64,000 nt of DNA from Nymphaea colorata (GCF_008831285.2 NC_045141.1:15298106-15362105); one strand, 5' to 3'; positions 34,911 through 48,417 are shown, counted from the first letter of the stretch. Notes: generated from the sequence alone by a model not told the origin. Made by a program: numbers and translations.

Positions 34911-37900
34911 GGTCAAGATCTGGGTCGAATCGTTTGCCAATACCTGGACCCGATTCTGATTAGACCTCAATTAATACACCGCCAATGCATCTTTTTGTTC
35001 CGGATTAGATTCAATCGCAACCTCTGATCCATTTAATTTGTTGTTCTGGATTCAAAAAGCTTGCAACCAGCCTCATTCATGGGCAGGGATGTGAGAGGTC
35101 TGGATTCGGGTTGGATCCAGCCTCTACCGAATTCGAGTCAATCGGAGTCTATGTAAACAGATTTGCAGTTGAATGAGAGTTTAAACACTACCTTTCAAAA
35201 CTGAAGTAGCCCCACTTGACATAAGATCCAACATTTGTACATAATCAGGTTGAACTTTAAACTGATTCCAGTGGGAGAATAGATAGAATCTGTTATGGAA
35301 TTGCATTCTGCACCAAAATTATGGAATTTTTACCAGATCCTGCTGCAGGAATTCAAAATTAAAAGAATAGACAGATATATTTAGGGCTGCACAATGAGTA
35401 GAGTCAACTCCGGTTCCACGTGAATTCTCTTGCAAAAAGTCAACTTGAGCTATAAATGAATCAAGCTTGAGTTTAATAATTTATACTCAAAATGTTAAAC
35501 AAGTCAAGTACGAGTTATAAGAACTTGACTTATTTAAACTCGGTTCAGCTCAACCATATAAATATGTCATGAATGAAATATAAATATGTCATGAATGAAA
35601 GATCTTCTGTTGCTACGGTTTTCTTTTTATAGGATATTTGGATGCAGAATATATGCATTCTTTCTTTGGATTTTCTTTTAGATGGCTGTTCATGGTTGAC
35701 TTAGTTAAAAGAAACCAGTTAACGAGTTAAACGTGTAAAAGGAAACAAGATAGGTTAAGCTAACAAAAACAAGTTAAACAAGTTAAGCGAGTTGAGTTCG
35801 AGCCCAATGCTGTATATATAGTCGAATCAAGCTCGCGCCTATCCTATGGAGCTCGACTCAAGTTCAACCAAGCTAAAAATCAAACTTTTTTAGTTGAGTT
35901 GAGCTCGAGCTAATCAATTCAGCACTTGTGCAGCCCTAGATATATTCGATCCATTTGCATCGACCCAATTTATTGCAAAAGGACTGCCATAATGGAAGGT
36001 AAACATGCATACTCTAAGCCAGCAATTTGATGCATGTACGAAGAGAAACTCAAAGTCACCTAAGAATAAGCTTGCATTTCTTATTACCAAGTTCCGGCTG
36101 ATTAGTTTAGTTATTCAGGGGAACATGTGAATCTGAGCTAAGAATAAACTTTGTTCTTAATCAGATCTTAGATAAGGATTGAGATTTTGCTCACAGTTGC
36201 GCAGTTAATACTTCCTTTCTTGTCTTTTCTTGATCAGATTGGAATGCAAGATAGGATGGGATCAAGATAATAATTGCTCCAAGGGGGTTGGTGCAATGGT
36301 GGGGGCAGCGCTAGGCAACTAGTTTTCATTTTGAATCCCTATGATGTCAACTCTTTGTGCCCCAAAAGAGGGGGCACCGATATTCAAGTTGAAGCATAGT
36401 GGAAGTGCCAGATAATAGTCTCCTGCTCACCCAAACTCGAAAATAAATAATTGGGGATGTGCATTGACTGAATGCATAAAAGAAAATCTAGATCCATCGA
36501 GATTGAATTTGGTGTAGTCGACACTATTAGAGATGCACTATGGTACCATTTGATCAGCTAAGTGACATGGGCACATGTGGTCTGTCCAAGTACCCACGGT
36601 ATGTGAGTGCAAGGACATTGATATGTGGGTATATGGTTATATTTAAAAGCTTAAAAAAAGTATATTTCATAATTTTGATTTTTCTCTTTTTTTATTTTTC
36701 TTTCGCCTCAATTATAGATTTTCCTCTTATTTTTCTTTAATTTTGAGAGTTTTTGTGGATTATATATATATATATATATATAAAGCAATCAGCTTAAACT
36801 GTAATCATCACCCTCATAATGAGTTGGCCATAGTTGGTTGAGCCAGCGGCTGGCAGGCCTGTTGTTTTTATTCTCACAAGGGTCGCCTCCTAACACAAGT
36901 CAAAGTAAGCATAAGCCTTGTTGGGGGGATACTAGCCTCGAGTTCTTACATTGGCATCCCAAGGTTTTTTGGAACTTCGAAATAATTAGTTGTCCTAGTA
37001 CCTAGTCTTTAAGGGGCCGTTTGAATTAGGTTGGGATTAGGGTTTTGGTACTCGGGTGCTTCAAATACTAAAGAGCTCGTGAATTGGGCCCCATCCAAAA
37101 TTGAACTCGACCTAGAGCGGAATACTTATGGGCATGAAAGGCAATGAATTGGAATACCTGTCCTATACTTTCAGACATACTTTGTAGCGAAATATCGAGT
37201 TCTTGTGGACCATAAAGTCCTCTAATGTTGCTTGCTAATGAAGGCAAAGCGAGAGGATGTTCAAAAAGCAGAAGAGGGTAAGATTGTCATTTCAATTTAA
37301 AGGCTTTCCTTTTCCTTCTATGGCAAGTCCTTTCAGTGCTTTCAGATCTTAGTGTTGCATGCATGGTTGCACCACAAAGTGTCAGTGTTTTCTAGTGCTT
37401 ACTTTTCAATTCTACTTGGGAAACAAGTTTCTTCTGTGAAAGGGTATAAGCACCTTTTTCTAGGCATATAATTGCTACAACAGATTTGGACATTTTCTCA
37501 CAATTCAAGTTGTTTTCACCTAATTTGATTGTTTAAATGTGATGATCATGAGTGCTTCTATCAAAAGAACGCATTTTAAATCCTACAAAGTATAAAGTAT
37601 TTCATCCCTGATGCATAGATTTGGCTATCCAGCAGTTGGAATTCATGTTTAGCTGCATGCCTCATATTTGAAATATTTCACTTATTAGTTAATTCAAGCT
37701 GTTTGTATGACATTATACCTACGATGGTATGTCATAATACCAAAGTTGTCCTTTTAATTCGAATAGTTGCCCAAGTTAGCCTTTGTCTGTAAAAATATAA
37801 AGAGCCCTTAGATTTGTTAACATATTTCTTAACTTATGTTGAATCTTTTTTTAACTTAATGACTGAGGTGAATCCTGACCAGCAAGTCTCACCAAAAGAA

Positions 37901-40058
37901 CATCGTACAAGAGCGCTTTCCATTCCAACATATGGCGGATAATGGATAAATAAAATGACACATGATATCGTTCAAACAAATCTTTTGAAAGTTAAGTAGG
38001 TCTTTTTTTGAAATATTTGAGCATGGCACTTTGAAATGTAATTCACCATAAAAATCAGCGCCTATACGTTATATTATGTTTCTTATTTTGCTGCTTTTTC
38101 AATGACTTGAATGGTAGGTTTTTATTCATGCATACAGCTTGGAAAGGAAACAAATGTGACTATCTACAATGAAGATCCCAAAAAACCCAAAAAACGAATT
38201 GCACGATGCATATGCTAGCCACCCCAAAAAAACAGAAAAATTTATCTAAGGTCACAATCAATAACATCCACTTCAGCTTTCTTTACCTTTTAGTATCATG
38301 AAAGACATATTTAACTTGCTTTTTGCATTCAACCGAAGATGATTAGGGTTTTTATTATACCAAGTTCGTCTAAAGGTGAACACCTTTAATCTTTGGAAGG
38401 TCTAGAATTCAAATTTGTTTCGATTAGTATAAAGTAGCAAAAATTGGCCGGAAAATTGAAAGGTAACTCTAGTTTTTCAAAGTTACCTAGTCATTTAATT
38501 AGGGTTGTCTGATCGATCATGGTAGAGGGTTAAGGGAAAAACAAAGTAAAAAAATAATGATATTTTTATCATCTAATATTATTTCATACTTTTTTATCCT
38601 TGTTTTTCTTTCAACCATTCATCTGTTTTAAATAGACAGCCTTAGTTATATGGCTAGGTGTTTCTAAATAACTAGTGTTACATTGACTCACTCAAGGTTT
38701 GTATATACAAAAAGAATGTTTAAAACTTTTGTTGGCATGTTTTTTCATTTCAAACAACGTTTCTATGTGACAAAGAGATCGCTTAGAGGAGAGTCGAAGT
38801 TTTCAGCTTTAGTCCCCACAAGGTATAGGGTCTGCTTTAAATGTATCATGGTCAACTCCCATATGAGTGAGACCTTCCTTACTATTGTGCCAACCCACTT
38901 GGGTGGTACTTTCTCAAGCAAAGTTTATCTTTAACTCAAAGCGTTCTAAATTTTATGGTCTACAAAACAACGAAAACGCACTTTTTTTAAGGACGTGAAT
39001 TTCATATTATTAATAACACGTTAAAATCGAAGCATACGAGTCTAATTTTAAAATATTTCGCTCCGAGAAGAAAACTTCCAACAATGCCAAAAGAAAGATA
39101 AAAAGAAAAGGGCACATGAGCCAGTCTCCTTCGTTCCTTATTATATAAGTTTTTCAATGGAACGACCAAAGAATCAACCAACAGACGAAGAATTGGAGAG
39201 ATACGGTCCATCTATTCGCATCAGAGCTTATCACATTCATTCATCATAAGAATCTCTGTTAGAAATGGTCGCTCTCATGTCATGTGGAGTCACATGCAGC
39301 TTTAGTGAATAGAACAAACAAATAAATAAATTAGTAGTTGTTCATCAACACAAGCATCCATCTCACAATTATTAAATGGAAACACAATCGCTTAAGCTGT
39401 CGGTTCATGATTCTCATCAACCTCCCCTTCTGACACAGTTTGACAAAAGTGTTCGAGTACTCCTTTCCAGACAAACAACATCATACTGCCTTCACATCAA
39501 GTATACTCAATCTTCAGATAATTGAAGGAGGAAGATCAGTCAGATTTTAGTGCCAATTGAATCAGCCGCTTTTCCAACATTTTCAATTTCTGCAACAGTT
39601 CTGAGACCACATCCCTGCCCATTATCGGCAGAATTGAATTTGATACCATGCATATTAGTTGATTATATCTGTTATTCTGTCCACCATTCTATGACATAAA
39701 TGTTCTGGTTTTTTTTTTTTCCAGCATTCTGTTCCCAATTTTTTGGAAGGTGGTCACTGATGATCAAAGGTTAACTTATCGATGCACATAGGGAAAGTAA
39801 GACAGTTTCTTCTTTTGCTCTAGGAAGCAGATAGATTAAACTACCCATCATCTGTATGTAAATGAAACTTCAACTTCATATAAAGAGCTACTCCTGATAT
39901 AAGTAGAGCAAACTTTCTGAATTTACTTTCTTCTATACATTAGAGGTAATGTACTAAAAGTTCTACCATCTATGGACCCACGATTGAAGAGCAGTGAAAC
40001 TGAACCAGGATACAGGGTTGCTGTAAAGAATCATGTTACAGACGAGGAAGTTTGGAAT
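34911..40058. other. Intergenic part of duplicon B
   Basis: Alignable with 1919-7853. No gene seen. Contains the empty hAT target (35,496-35,503), a small tandem duplication of AAATATGTCATGAATGAA at about 35,566-35,600 and a (TA)n tract at 36,766-36,781. Confidence 0.5.
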
Positions 40059-41199
40059 TTAGAATCCAAAACAGTTCTCATTCCCTCCTCCCATTGATTT
40101 CCGGCACTGCTCAAAGCAGGAAGAAGATGAAGCAGCAGAGGCAGAAGCCATGAATTCCATAGGTCCATAGTCCATCAACTCATTAATCATCTGCTGTATA
40201 CAGTCGTCGTCCAGTACTGGGGCACTCTGCTGATCGTTCTCCAACAAAACCTTCATAAGCCAATTGCTTTCCCGCTGCTTTCCTACAGGCGTGTCTTGCC
40301 AGACACCAATATCACCAGTCTTCCCAGCGTCGAGACGCAGGCATGTAAAGGACTGTTGGCTGCTGCTGCTTCCGCCATCAGTTTTACTGGTGCTTCTGCT
40401 GCTGCTGCTTCCTGCATGAGTTTTACTGCTGCTGGTTCTGCTGCTATTGCCGCTGGCTACACCGCCAATCGCCGCCGGCCTCATCAACTGGAGAGAGGCC
40501 AATTGGCATCGGTGCAACCTTGCAGTGAGATTAGGAGACAAGAACTTGCAGGACGATGATGGAGATGAATTGGGGCTGTAAGGAAGTTTGTTCTTGCTCT
40601 GGGTCCGCACATCAACCGGGCCGCTTCATCATAGGCTTTAGCTGCATCTTCTGCTGTCTCAAACTTTCCAAGCCAGATCCTTGTTTTCCTGAAACAAATC
40701 AGAATAACTTCTGAAAATTAATTTGCTGCAATCAACATCAAGAAAAGACATCTTGGCATAAACTAGTAATGGTTTGCTTAACAAGGAAATATGCATTTTG
40801 GAGGCTTCAGGAGCAACCATAAACTTTGAGAAAAATGATCTGGTGGATTCGAAAACTGCAACTCTTTCTGCTACTTACAGAAATGGAAAAATTGTTTACT
40901 ACCAATATCTTGGCATGTGATCGACCGTAAAATAAGTAATCAGATCTTATACGCCAACTGGGTGTTTCTGTGTGTCGTTATGCATTGAAAACGACCAAGA
41001 TAAAAAAAACATCGTTGTTCACTTGTTTGCAGCAAGAGCATGTTGAAGAAATGGAGTTTTTTTGGCAGCAAACAGGGGATGACAGGAAGCCTTAAGACGC
41101 TGTTCGTGAAGAGACTTACAGTAAAGGATGGCGAATTTCGGAAACCCAGGAGCCCCAATGCCTCTGCCTGACTCCCCTGAACCTCTGTGGCCTAGCCAT
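40059..41199 (-). pseudogene. SHINE-clade AP2/ERF, frameshifted paralogue of 7854-8996
   Basis: Exon 1 (41,199-41,120) encodes the same residues as its paralogue. Exon 2 (40,688-40,059) is 630 nt where the intact gene has 631. The missing base is in the run that reads AAATTTTCC in the intact gene and AAACTTCC here (about 40,584 on the plus strand), at the last codons of the AP2 domain. Translation then runs out of frame to a TGA, giving about 94 residues: the AP2 domain almost whole, but no middle motif, WLMKV motif or acidic tail. In addition LGTF in the domain has become LGKF. Out-of-frame coding downstream remains very similar to the intact gene, so the lesion is recent compared with the duplication. 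It could be a pseudogene or could still make a DNA-binding-only protein. Confidence 0.9.
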
Positions 41200-41396
41200 G
41201 CTGCGCCTCAAGTCTTTTAAGGGCCTGTTGAACAAGAGAACTGTGCTAGGAGGACGCTAGAATGTGAAGTATAAGTAGGGGATGCACTTGGCTTTTAATA
41301 ACAAATACTGCTAATTGGCTGTCATCCAATTTTTCCATTTTTATGAGGCCATGCCCCACAAGATTTTACAGAGTTCAGGCCATTGAAAATGACCAA
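41200..41396. promoter_or_regulatory. Upstream region of the frameshifted ERF copy
   Basis: Matches 8997-9192, including the TATA-like GTATAAG (plus strand 41,269-41,275) at the same distance from the start codon. So the control region survived the frameshift in the coding part. Confidence 0.35.
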
Positions 41397-42557
41397 AGAA
41401 CCACCAACTTTTTCAATTCTTTCTTGCCAAGTTGGTTTAATTTGCACAGGGGGCCTGCTTCAGAGTACTGTGAGTTTCTTCAGATTTGACACAAAATAAA
41501 TCGGTCCGGGCATCTTCTTCCTTGCATTGGTCCAGTTAAAGTTGCCAGTCTTATCTTCAAGGAAGTGAGGCTTTGGCACTTGGCAGACATGGCTGAATCA
41601 TATAATTCTGATATTGTTTGTCTGCTTGTGTGATTTGTCTTCTCTCAAGAAGGCTCAGGTCTGGATTTTCTTTTAAACTTGTTTAAGAAAGAAGTCAGAC
41701 GCTTTATCATTTCTCTAACCAATAAAAAATCAGTCTGGTCCATTTGCTCTCACTTCTGCCATAGAATTCCAACTGCGTCTGTTAGTTCTTGGTGAAGCGA
41801 CATTCAGATCTGTGGAGCCCAAGACTGAAGCGTTTCTATTCCGTTCTTCTGAAGAGAAAATGGTTCGCTTCTAAAGTAACAGTGACCTCTCCAACATGTA
41901 AAACCGATAAAGCCAAAATATTTTATAATAAACATAACCAAATTTTGCGATTAGAGAAAAGGTTTAGAAATTCAAGAAAGCTAGGGATGCTTCGGTCAAT
42001 TCATTGCGACAAACTCTGACGGAGTCCCTCTCAAAGCTTGTCTGGTTCTGTCTTAGCGCAAAACACAGGTGATACGATCTTTATTTACTGTTAATGAAGC
42101 AACTAACGCGTACACTTTACAAGATAATCTGTTCGCTTATTTCTTAATATTTTTTGTCTCTGCAGGATGCGACTCTGTGGGCTCGAGGAGGAAGAGCCTT
42201 CAGCTTGGCGTTTTGCAGGAGAGAAAAGCGGAACTTGGGGATTCTCAATTCTGGAAGTTATGCTCACAGTGGCCTCTCTTCTGCCATGTGAGGACAGCAG
42301 GCCCCTTGCCAACCAGAAACAAGAAACAAACTTTTCTCATGATTCTGCTGCTATTTTTTGACCAATTTTAATGGCACCCATCAACCTAGAGCTTACTTTG
42401 TTTCTATATGAACTCATTCATTTACTGCACATTTCTGGTGAATGGCAATCATGCATTTACAGTAGGATCTACCTAAGATTTTTCATCTGTCAGAAGAAAA
42501 CTCCATTCTCTGATTTTGGCGCTTGTACCTGCATTGACTCTAGCAAAACCACCCTAG
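41397..42557. repeat. Duplicated stretch, first copy (B1)
   Basis: Equivalent to 9193-10,367 of duplicon A. Ends abruptly at the 3' LTR of copia-1. The same stretch starts again at 47,548. No gene is supported. Confidence 0.85.
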
Positions 42558-42788
42558 TGAAGAAAAACAGAAAAACGATTACAGCCGTTGCTTCCATCAT
42601 CGTGGCTAGCTGGTGTTGCCTTCTTGATGTGGCCATTGTAACGATTGTCTTCGTTACTTCCTTCAATAGCATGGTGGACTGTTGTTTCCTTCTGATTACC
42701 ATCATTGCCTTCATTAGCGTGGATTCCTTTGTCTTCATTAACGTGGCTGACGGTTGTTGCCTTCTTGATACCCCTGTTATTGTCTTTA
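42558..42788 (-). repeat. Copia-1 3' LTR, internally deleted
   Basis: Shares 42,574-42,750 with 47,369-47,545 of the 5' LTR (three substitutions seen in about 177 bp). About 327 bp that are present in the 5' LTR (47,041-47,367) are missing. The exact upper edge is uncertain; I place it after the purine-rich TTTGAGGGAGG. Confidence 0.7.
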
Positions 42789-45700
42789 GCCTCCCTCAAA
42801 CTAGGCGGCAGTATGGAAAGCGCTAGTTTGCCTCTTAAGGATTTGAAGGTGGTCCAGGAGAGAGCTTTGGTGAAGATGTTGGCCACCTGTTGGGTTGATG
42901 AAACAAATTGAGTTGTAAGAAGACCAAGTGCAACCTTTTCTCTTAGAAAATGATAGTTTAGCTTGACATGCTTCATGTGAGAGTGAAAAACAGATTTGAT
43001 AGACACTTGAAGTGCGGACATGTTGTCACAATAGAGTACCGGTGGTTCTGAAAGATAAAGTCTGATGTCCTTAAGAATATATGTAATCCAAGTTAGTTCA
43101 GCAGCTGTGGATGCCATGGATCGGTACTCAGCCTCGGTGGAAGATCTGGCCACTGTGGGTTGCTTCTTTGCTGTCCAGGAGATAGGATTAGTGCCAAGAA
43201 AAGTAACAAAACCAGTAGTTGAGCGACGTGTGACTTGACAACCAGCCCAATCGGAGTCAGAGAAGGCATGAAGTTGGAGTTGCTCTTGAGGATATAAATG
43301 ACATCCAATAGCAATGGAGCCACTAACATATCGAAGGAGTCTTTTAACTAGTTGGAAGTGACTGACCATGGGCGTTTGCATATATTGACTAATGAAGTTG
43401 ACATCGAAGGAGATGTCAGGCCGTGTGAAAGTGAGGTACTGAAGACCGCCCACCAAACTCCGAAAAAGTGTTGGATCTGAGAAAGGTGTGTCATCAACCG
43501 GAGTTTTATAATTCTGAACCAAGGGAGTAACGGCTGGTTTGCATGATGTCATTATGGCTCTTTCCAGCAAACTATAGGCATATCGCTTGAGGAAGAGGCC
43601 TCCAGAAAATTTGATCACTTCTATTCCAAGGAAGTGATGAAGATAACCGAGATCCTTCATAGAAAATTCTTTGCTAATATCCTGAATGAAGTTCTTAAGT
43701 AGCATAGGGTTGCTGCCAGTTAATATGATATCATCGGCATACAATAATAAAAGTATGACACCACGTTTTTCTTTATAGAATAAATAACGAGGAATCAGAG
43801 ATGCTGGAGAGGAAGCCTTTTGATAAAAGATAAGTTCCAAACTGATCGTACCATGCTCTGGGAGCTTGACGTAAACCATAGAGAGCTTTGTGTAACTGGC
43901 ACACATAATCTGGTTTTTTATCGTCAAGAAATCCTGGTGGTTGTTCAATAAATACAGTTTGATCCAAATCACTATGTAAGAAGGTGTTTTTGACATCCAT
44001 TTGTCAAATATCCCAGTTGTGAGAAAGAGCTATAGTAAGCACAATTCTAATAGTTGTTAGCTTTACAACTGGAGAGAAGGTTTCTAGAAAGTCAACGCTA
44101 GGCACTTGGTTGAACCCACGCGCAACCAGTCGAGCTTTGAGTCGCTCAACCGTTCCATCACTTTTAAGTTTGGTTTTAAAGACCCAACGAGTTGAGACAA
44201 CATTCATACCTGATTGGCGAGGTACCAACGTCCAAGTGTGGCATTGTCCCAAAGCTCGTAACTCTTCCTTCATGGCAACAACCCAACTTGGATCTTTAAG
44301 GGTCTGCTTAACAGTTTTTGGTTCAAGTGGTACTGTTAAGGCTAGAAAATACTTAGGGTTCGGTTTTAATGTACCAACTTTAGCCCGAGTTACCATCGAA
44401 TGAGTATTGGAGCTTCCTTGGATCGACTGTTGTCCTTCATATGGTTGACTTTCAACTTCATTGTTTGGTGAGAGTGGAGCATTTTCATCTCTATCATGTG
44501 TCCCTTGTGCTGAAACATTGCCGTGTCTGCTAGGTGGCTCTTGGACAAAAGCAGTGTCTGATGGTTGCAGTGTCTAATGAACCATCATGCAAGAGATGAT
44601 GATCAGCCACTTGATATGAATTATTATTGTTACCATCTAAACAATGATCTAATGTTGTCCAATCACTGTAAGTTGCCCCACTGTTGCTCTGGTTGATGTA
44701 GAGGAAAAGAGTGCTCCAGGCTGCTTATAAGGGAAGATATCATCAATGACAACATGTCAGGAGATATATATTTTCCCTATAGGTGGATATAAGCACTTGT
44801 ATTCCTTATGTATATTACTGTAAACCAAAAATAAGCATGGTAAAGATCTTGGTTCAAGTTTGTTGAGAGTGTAATCTCTTAGATATGGAAAACATCTTGT
44901 CCCAAATGTTCGCAAACAACAGTAAGACGAACTTTTTCCAAAGACCAATTCAAAAGGAGATTTCATCTTCAACGTAGGAGTGGTTAGTCTATTAATAAGC
45001 CAAACTGTAGTAGAAAAAGTTTCAACCCAGTATTGAGCTGGTATATTAGCATTGAACATCATTGCCAACCCAAGTTCAACAATGGTCCTGTGACGCCGTT
45101 CTGCCATTCCATTTTGGGGTGGCGTTTTAGGATAGGTTTTGTGATTATGTATACCATGTTCTTGTAAATACGCTGCAAGTTTGAGACTATTGAATTCACC
45201 TCCTTCATCAGTTTGAAATCTCTTAATTTTCTTATCAAACTGATTTTCAACATATTTATGGAAAATTGTAAACACTTGGTATAACTCGGATTTGTAACGC
45301 AAGGGATAGAACCAAGTGAACCGGGTGGCTTCATCAATAAAAAACAGCATAGAATCGAAATTTAGCAACTGAAATAACATGAGCTGGTCCCCATAAATCA
45401 CAATGAACTTTATCAAAAAATTTGTCACAATGCTCATCCACTGGTAAGAAAGGAAGACCACACATTTTTGCCATTTGACAACTAGAACATATGCTGTTTA
45501 AGGAACTAAGGCCTATCACATGAATGGCCTTTTTATTTGCAAGAAAATTTACTACCTCACGATGAACGTGACCCAGACGTTGGTGCCAAACTTCTTTATT
45601 CGCTGCTTGAAATCTTGTAGAGAAATGAACTTCCTGGATCCGGTCGTAGCCTTCTCCCTTATTTTCAACTGCATAAAGATCGTCATGCCTCTTCTCTGTA

Positions 45701-47000
45701 ATTATCACTTTGTTGGTCGTCTTTTCCTTCGCAACAAAATCATTAGTTGAAAATTCAAAAACATAAGGAAGATCGGACGTTAGTTGACTGACGGAGATAA
45801 GGTTTTTCTTGATCTTGGGAACGACTAAAACATTATCAAGAACCAATTTTTGTCGCCCATTAGCTATAGTAGCCTGCCCTATACGAGTAATATCCAATTT
45901 TTCTCCATTTCCAACCATTATTTTATCAGTCCCATAATATTTAGATAGAGAGCTGAGTATACCTGCGTTAGACGTCACATGAGCCGATGCACCGGTGTCG
46001 GGAAACCATTGTTGATCTTGATTGTCGGATGCTTTCGTGATGGTTAAAGCTTGTGGGGCCTTTTGTGACTGAAACGCTTGATTGAACCTATGCCAGCAGT
46101 TGAGAGCAGTGTGATTTCTTTTGCTGCATATTTGGCATATTATGCCTCTTTCCTGGGCTGATCGGTTCTGAGTGTTGTCTTTGTTTTTGTTGTTTGAATT
46201 CCATGAACCACTTTGGCTAGCTTGCACAAAACCACGTCCTTTAGAATTGAAGTTTTGATTTTTGCCTCCCTTGTACCTTTGATTAGGTTGACGGTGGCTG
46301 AAAAAAGCAACGTGGGTGCTAGGAGAATCTTCTTTGAACGTCCTCATGGTTTCATGATTTTGAAGAAGAGCAACTACCTCAAGATATGAGGGTGCTGGTG
46401 GTTTCAGCATGGTTGTCAATAGAGTTGTTCAAAAAGATTCATAATCTTTTCCAAGACTAGTGAGTAGCCAAAAGACTTTAGTTTCATCTTTCCAATGGCA
46501 GCGAGCTCATCGGAAATTTTCTTGAAGTTGTGGATATATTCATCAATGGACGAGTTCCCTTTCTTATGCATTTGAAGTTTTTGCATAAGAAACATTTCTC
46601 GCTCCTTAGATGTGTTAGCGAAATGCTGAGTTAGGGTGGTCCATACCTCCATGGCAGTTTGTTGTCCGATGATAATGTCTAGGATTTCTTCCGCAAGAGT
46701 CCCAGTGATCCATCCTTTAAGAAGACGATCTGACTTTCGCCAAGCAAGATAGTCAGGATTCAGTCCTGTGACTGTACTTCCAGCAGAGGCGGTGAGGAAT
46801 TGTGCGGGCGGCTGGTATTCTCCAGCTAGGAAACTAGTCATATCTTGGCTCTCGATAAGCACCATCATCTGCGTTTGCCAGAGCAGAAAATTACTTTGAT
46901 TGAGCTTGATCGACACAAAGTTGGCAACGTTCAGATTGTATGGATAAGGGTATTTGCTTGGAGTTGACGCCATGCTTGAGGAAAAATTGCTTTGCGTCAT
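42788..47000 (-). pseudogene. Copia-1 gag-pol, broken
   Basis: Gag starts near 47,000 (MTQSNFSSS) or 46,973 (MASTPSKYP). Recognisable parts: gag with a CX2CX4HX4C knuckle (CQICSKRNHTALNC), protease (WFPDTGASAHV), GAG-pre-integrase (WHQRLGHVHREV), integrase core (FIDEATRFTW, QTDEGGEF, NGMAERRHR), RT (KARLVARGFNQ, QMDVKNTFLHSDL, LLLYADDI) and RNase H (DSDWAG, ARSSTEAEYRSM). Lesions: a lost base in gag near 46,470, a stop shortly after it, an extra T in a T run at about 45,355 before integrase core, stops between 44,397 and 44,757, and a frame change at about 43,830 in RT. The final frame runs on through the polypurine tract into the 3' LTR. It cannot make a full polyprotein. Confidence 0.85.
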
Positions 47001-47011
47001 GGGGTTGTCAT

Positions 47012-47023
47012 GCTCTGATACCA
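47012..47023 (-). other. Copia-1 primer-binding site
   Basis: Minus strand TGGTATCAGAGC, complementary to the 3' end of initiator tRNA-Met, immediately next to the LTR end TTCA. Confidence 0.85.
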
Positions 47024-47546
47024 TGAAGAAAAACAGAAACTTAAGGGACTAACGTCTGATTTAACGTGGTTCGGTGTAAACTCACACCTACATCCACAAA
47101 GGTAGCTATCGTTCTTCTTAACGATAGGCTTGGGTCTTTCTCTTATTTATAATGGAATTACAAGCATCATTATTTCCTAAATTATAGGATTCATATTGAT
47201 CGTTACAAGAGGAAACAAGATCTAATTTACAGTTGTTATTTCCTTGTTTAATTGTTGCGCATCTTTGATTGACAATTGCATTATCGTCTTTAGCCAGCCA
47301 TTGTCTGTCATTACTGCTTTCATTAGTTGGGCTGGATGACGTTTCCTTATCAACATCATCACCATTGTAACGATTACAGCCGTTGCTTCCATCATCGTGG
47401 CTAGCTGGTGTTGCCTTCTTGATGTGGCCATTGTAACGATTGTCATCGTTACTTCCTTCAATAGCATGGTGGACTGTTGTTTCCTTCTGATTACCATCAT
47501 TGCCTTCATTAGCGTGGATTCCCTTGCCTTCATTAACGTGGCTGAT
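47024..47546 (-). repeat. Copia-1 5' LTR, truncated at its outer end
   Basis: About 522 bp. Its inner end is TTTCTTCA at the primer site. Its outer end stops at TCAGCCACG, about 40-45 bp short of where the 3' LTR should begin, and is fused to GAACCACCAACTTTTTC of the duplicon. Confidence 0.75.
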
Positions 47547-47547
47547 G

Positions 47548-48417
47548 GAACCACCAACTTTTTCAATTCTTTCTTGCCAAGTTGGTTTAATTTGCACAGG
47601 GGGACTGCTTCAGAGTCCTGTGAGTTTCTTCAGATTTGACACAAAATAAATCGGTCCGGGCATCTTCTTCCTTGCATTGGTCCAGTTAAAGTTGCCAGTC
47701 TTATCTTCAAGGAAGTGAGGCTTTGGCATTTGGCAGACATGGCTGAATCATATAATTCTGATATTGTTTGTCTGCTTGTGTGATTTGTCTTCTCTCAAGA
47801 AGGCTCAGGTCTGGATTTTCTTTTAAACTTGTTTAAGAAAGAAGTCAGACGCTTTATCATTTCTCTAACCAATAAAAAATCAGTCCGGTCCATTTGCTCT
47901 CACTTCTGCCATAGAATTCCAACTGGGTCTGTTAGTGCTTGGTGAAGCGACATTCAGATCTGCGGAGCCCAAGACTGAAGCGTTTCTATTCCGTTCTTCT
48001 GAAGAGAAAATGGTTCGCTTCTATAGTAACAGTGACCTCTCCAACATAGTAAAACCGATAAGCCAAAATATTTTATAATAAACATAACCAAATTTTGCGA
48101 TTAGAGAAAAGGTTTAGAAATTCAAGAAAGCTAGGGATGCTTCGGCCAATTCATGGCGACAAACTCTGACGGAGTCCCTCTCAAAGCTTGTCTTGTTCTG
48201 TCTTAGCGCAAAACACAGGTGATACGATCTTTGTTTACTGTTCATGAAGCAACTAACGCGTACACTTTACAAGATAATCTGTTTGCTTATTTGTTAATAT
48301 TTTATGTCTCTACAGGATGCGACTCTGTGGGCTCAAGGAGGAAGAGCCTTCAGCTTGGTGTGTTGCAGGAGAAAAAAGCGGAACTTGGGGATTCTCAATT
48401 CTGGAAGTTATGCTCAC
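47548..48417. repeat. Duplicated stretch, second copy (B2)
   Basis: Repeats 41,397 onward. It continues after copia-2 at 54,113 and passes through CACCCTAGTTGGAG at 54,405 without a copia-1 insertion. At several variable sites it matches duplicon A instead of B1 (for example CTTTGTTTACTGTTCATG and TATTTGTTAATATTTTATG), while at others it shares B-type variants. No gene. Confidence 0.85.

Larger units (their letters stand above)
42558..47546 (-). mobile_element. Copia-1, degenerate Ty1/copia retrotransposon
   Basis: Minus-strand element. The 5' LTR is at the right (47,024-47,546) and is missing its outer end; the 3' LTR is at the left (42,558 to about 42,788). A primer site complementary to initiator tRNA-Met (TGGTATCAGAGC) directly follows the 5' LTR, at 47,023-47,012. 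Gag, protease, integrase, RT and RNase H appear in the copia order. The left junction falls inside CACCCTAG/TTGGAG, which is uninterrupted at 10,361-10,370 and at 54,405-54,415. No target duplication can be checked because the right flank has been replaced. Confidence 0.9.

Noticed and set aside
42490-42826. Plus-strand frames rich in hydrophobic residues at the left end of copia-1
   Set aside because: They lie inside the LTR, antisense to the element, and reappear in the other LTR at 47,397-47,639.
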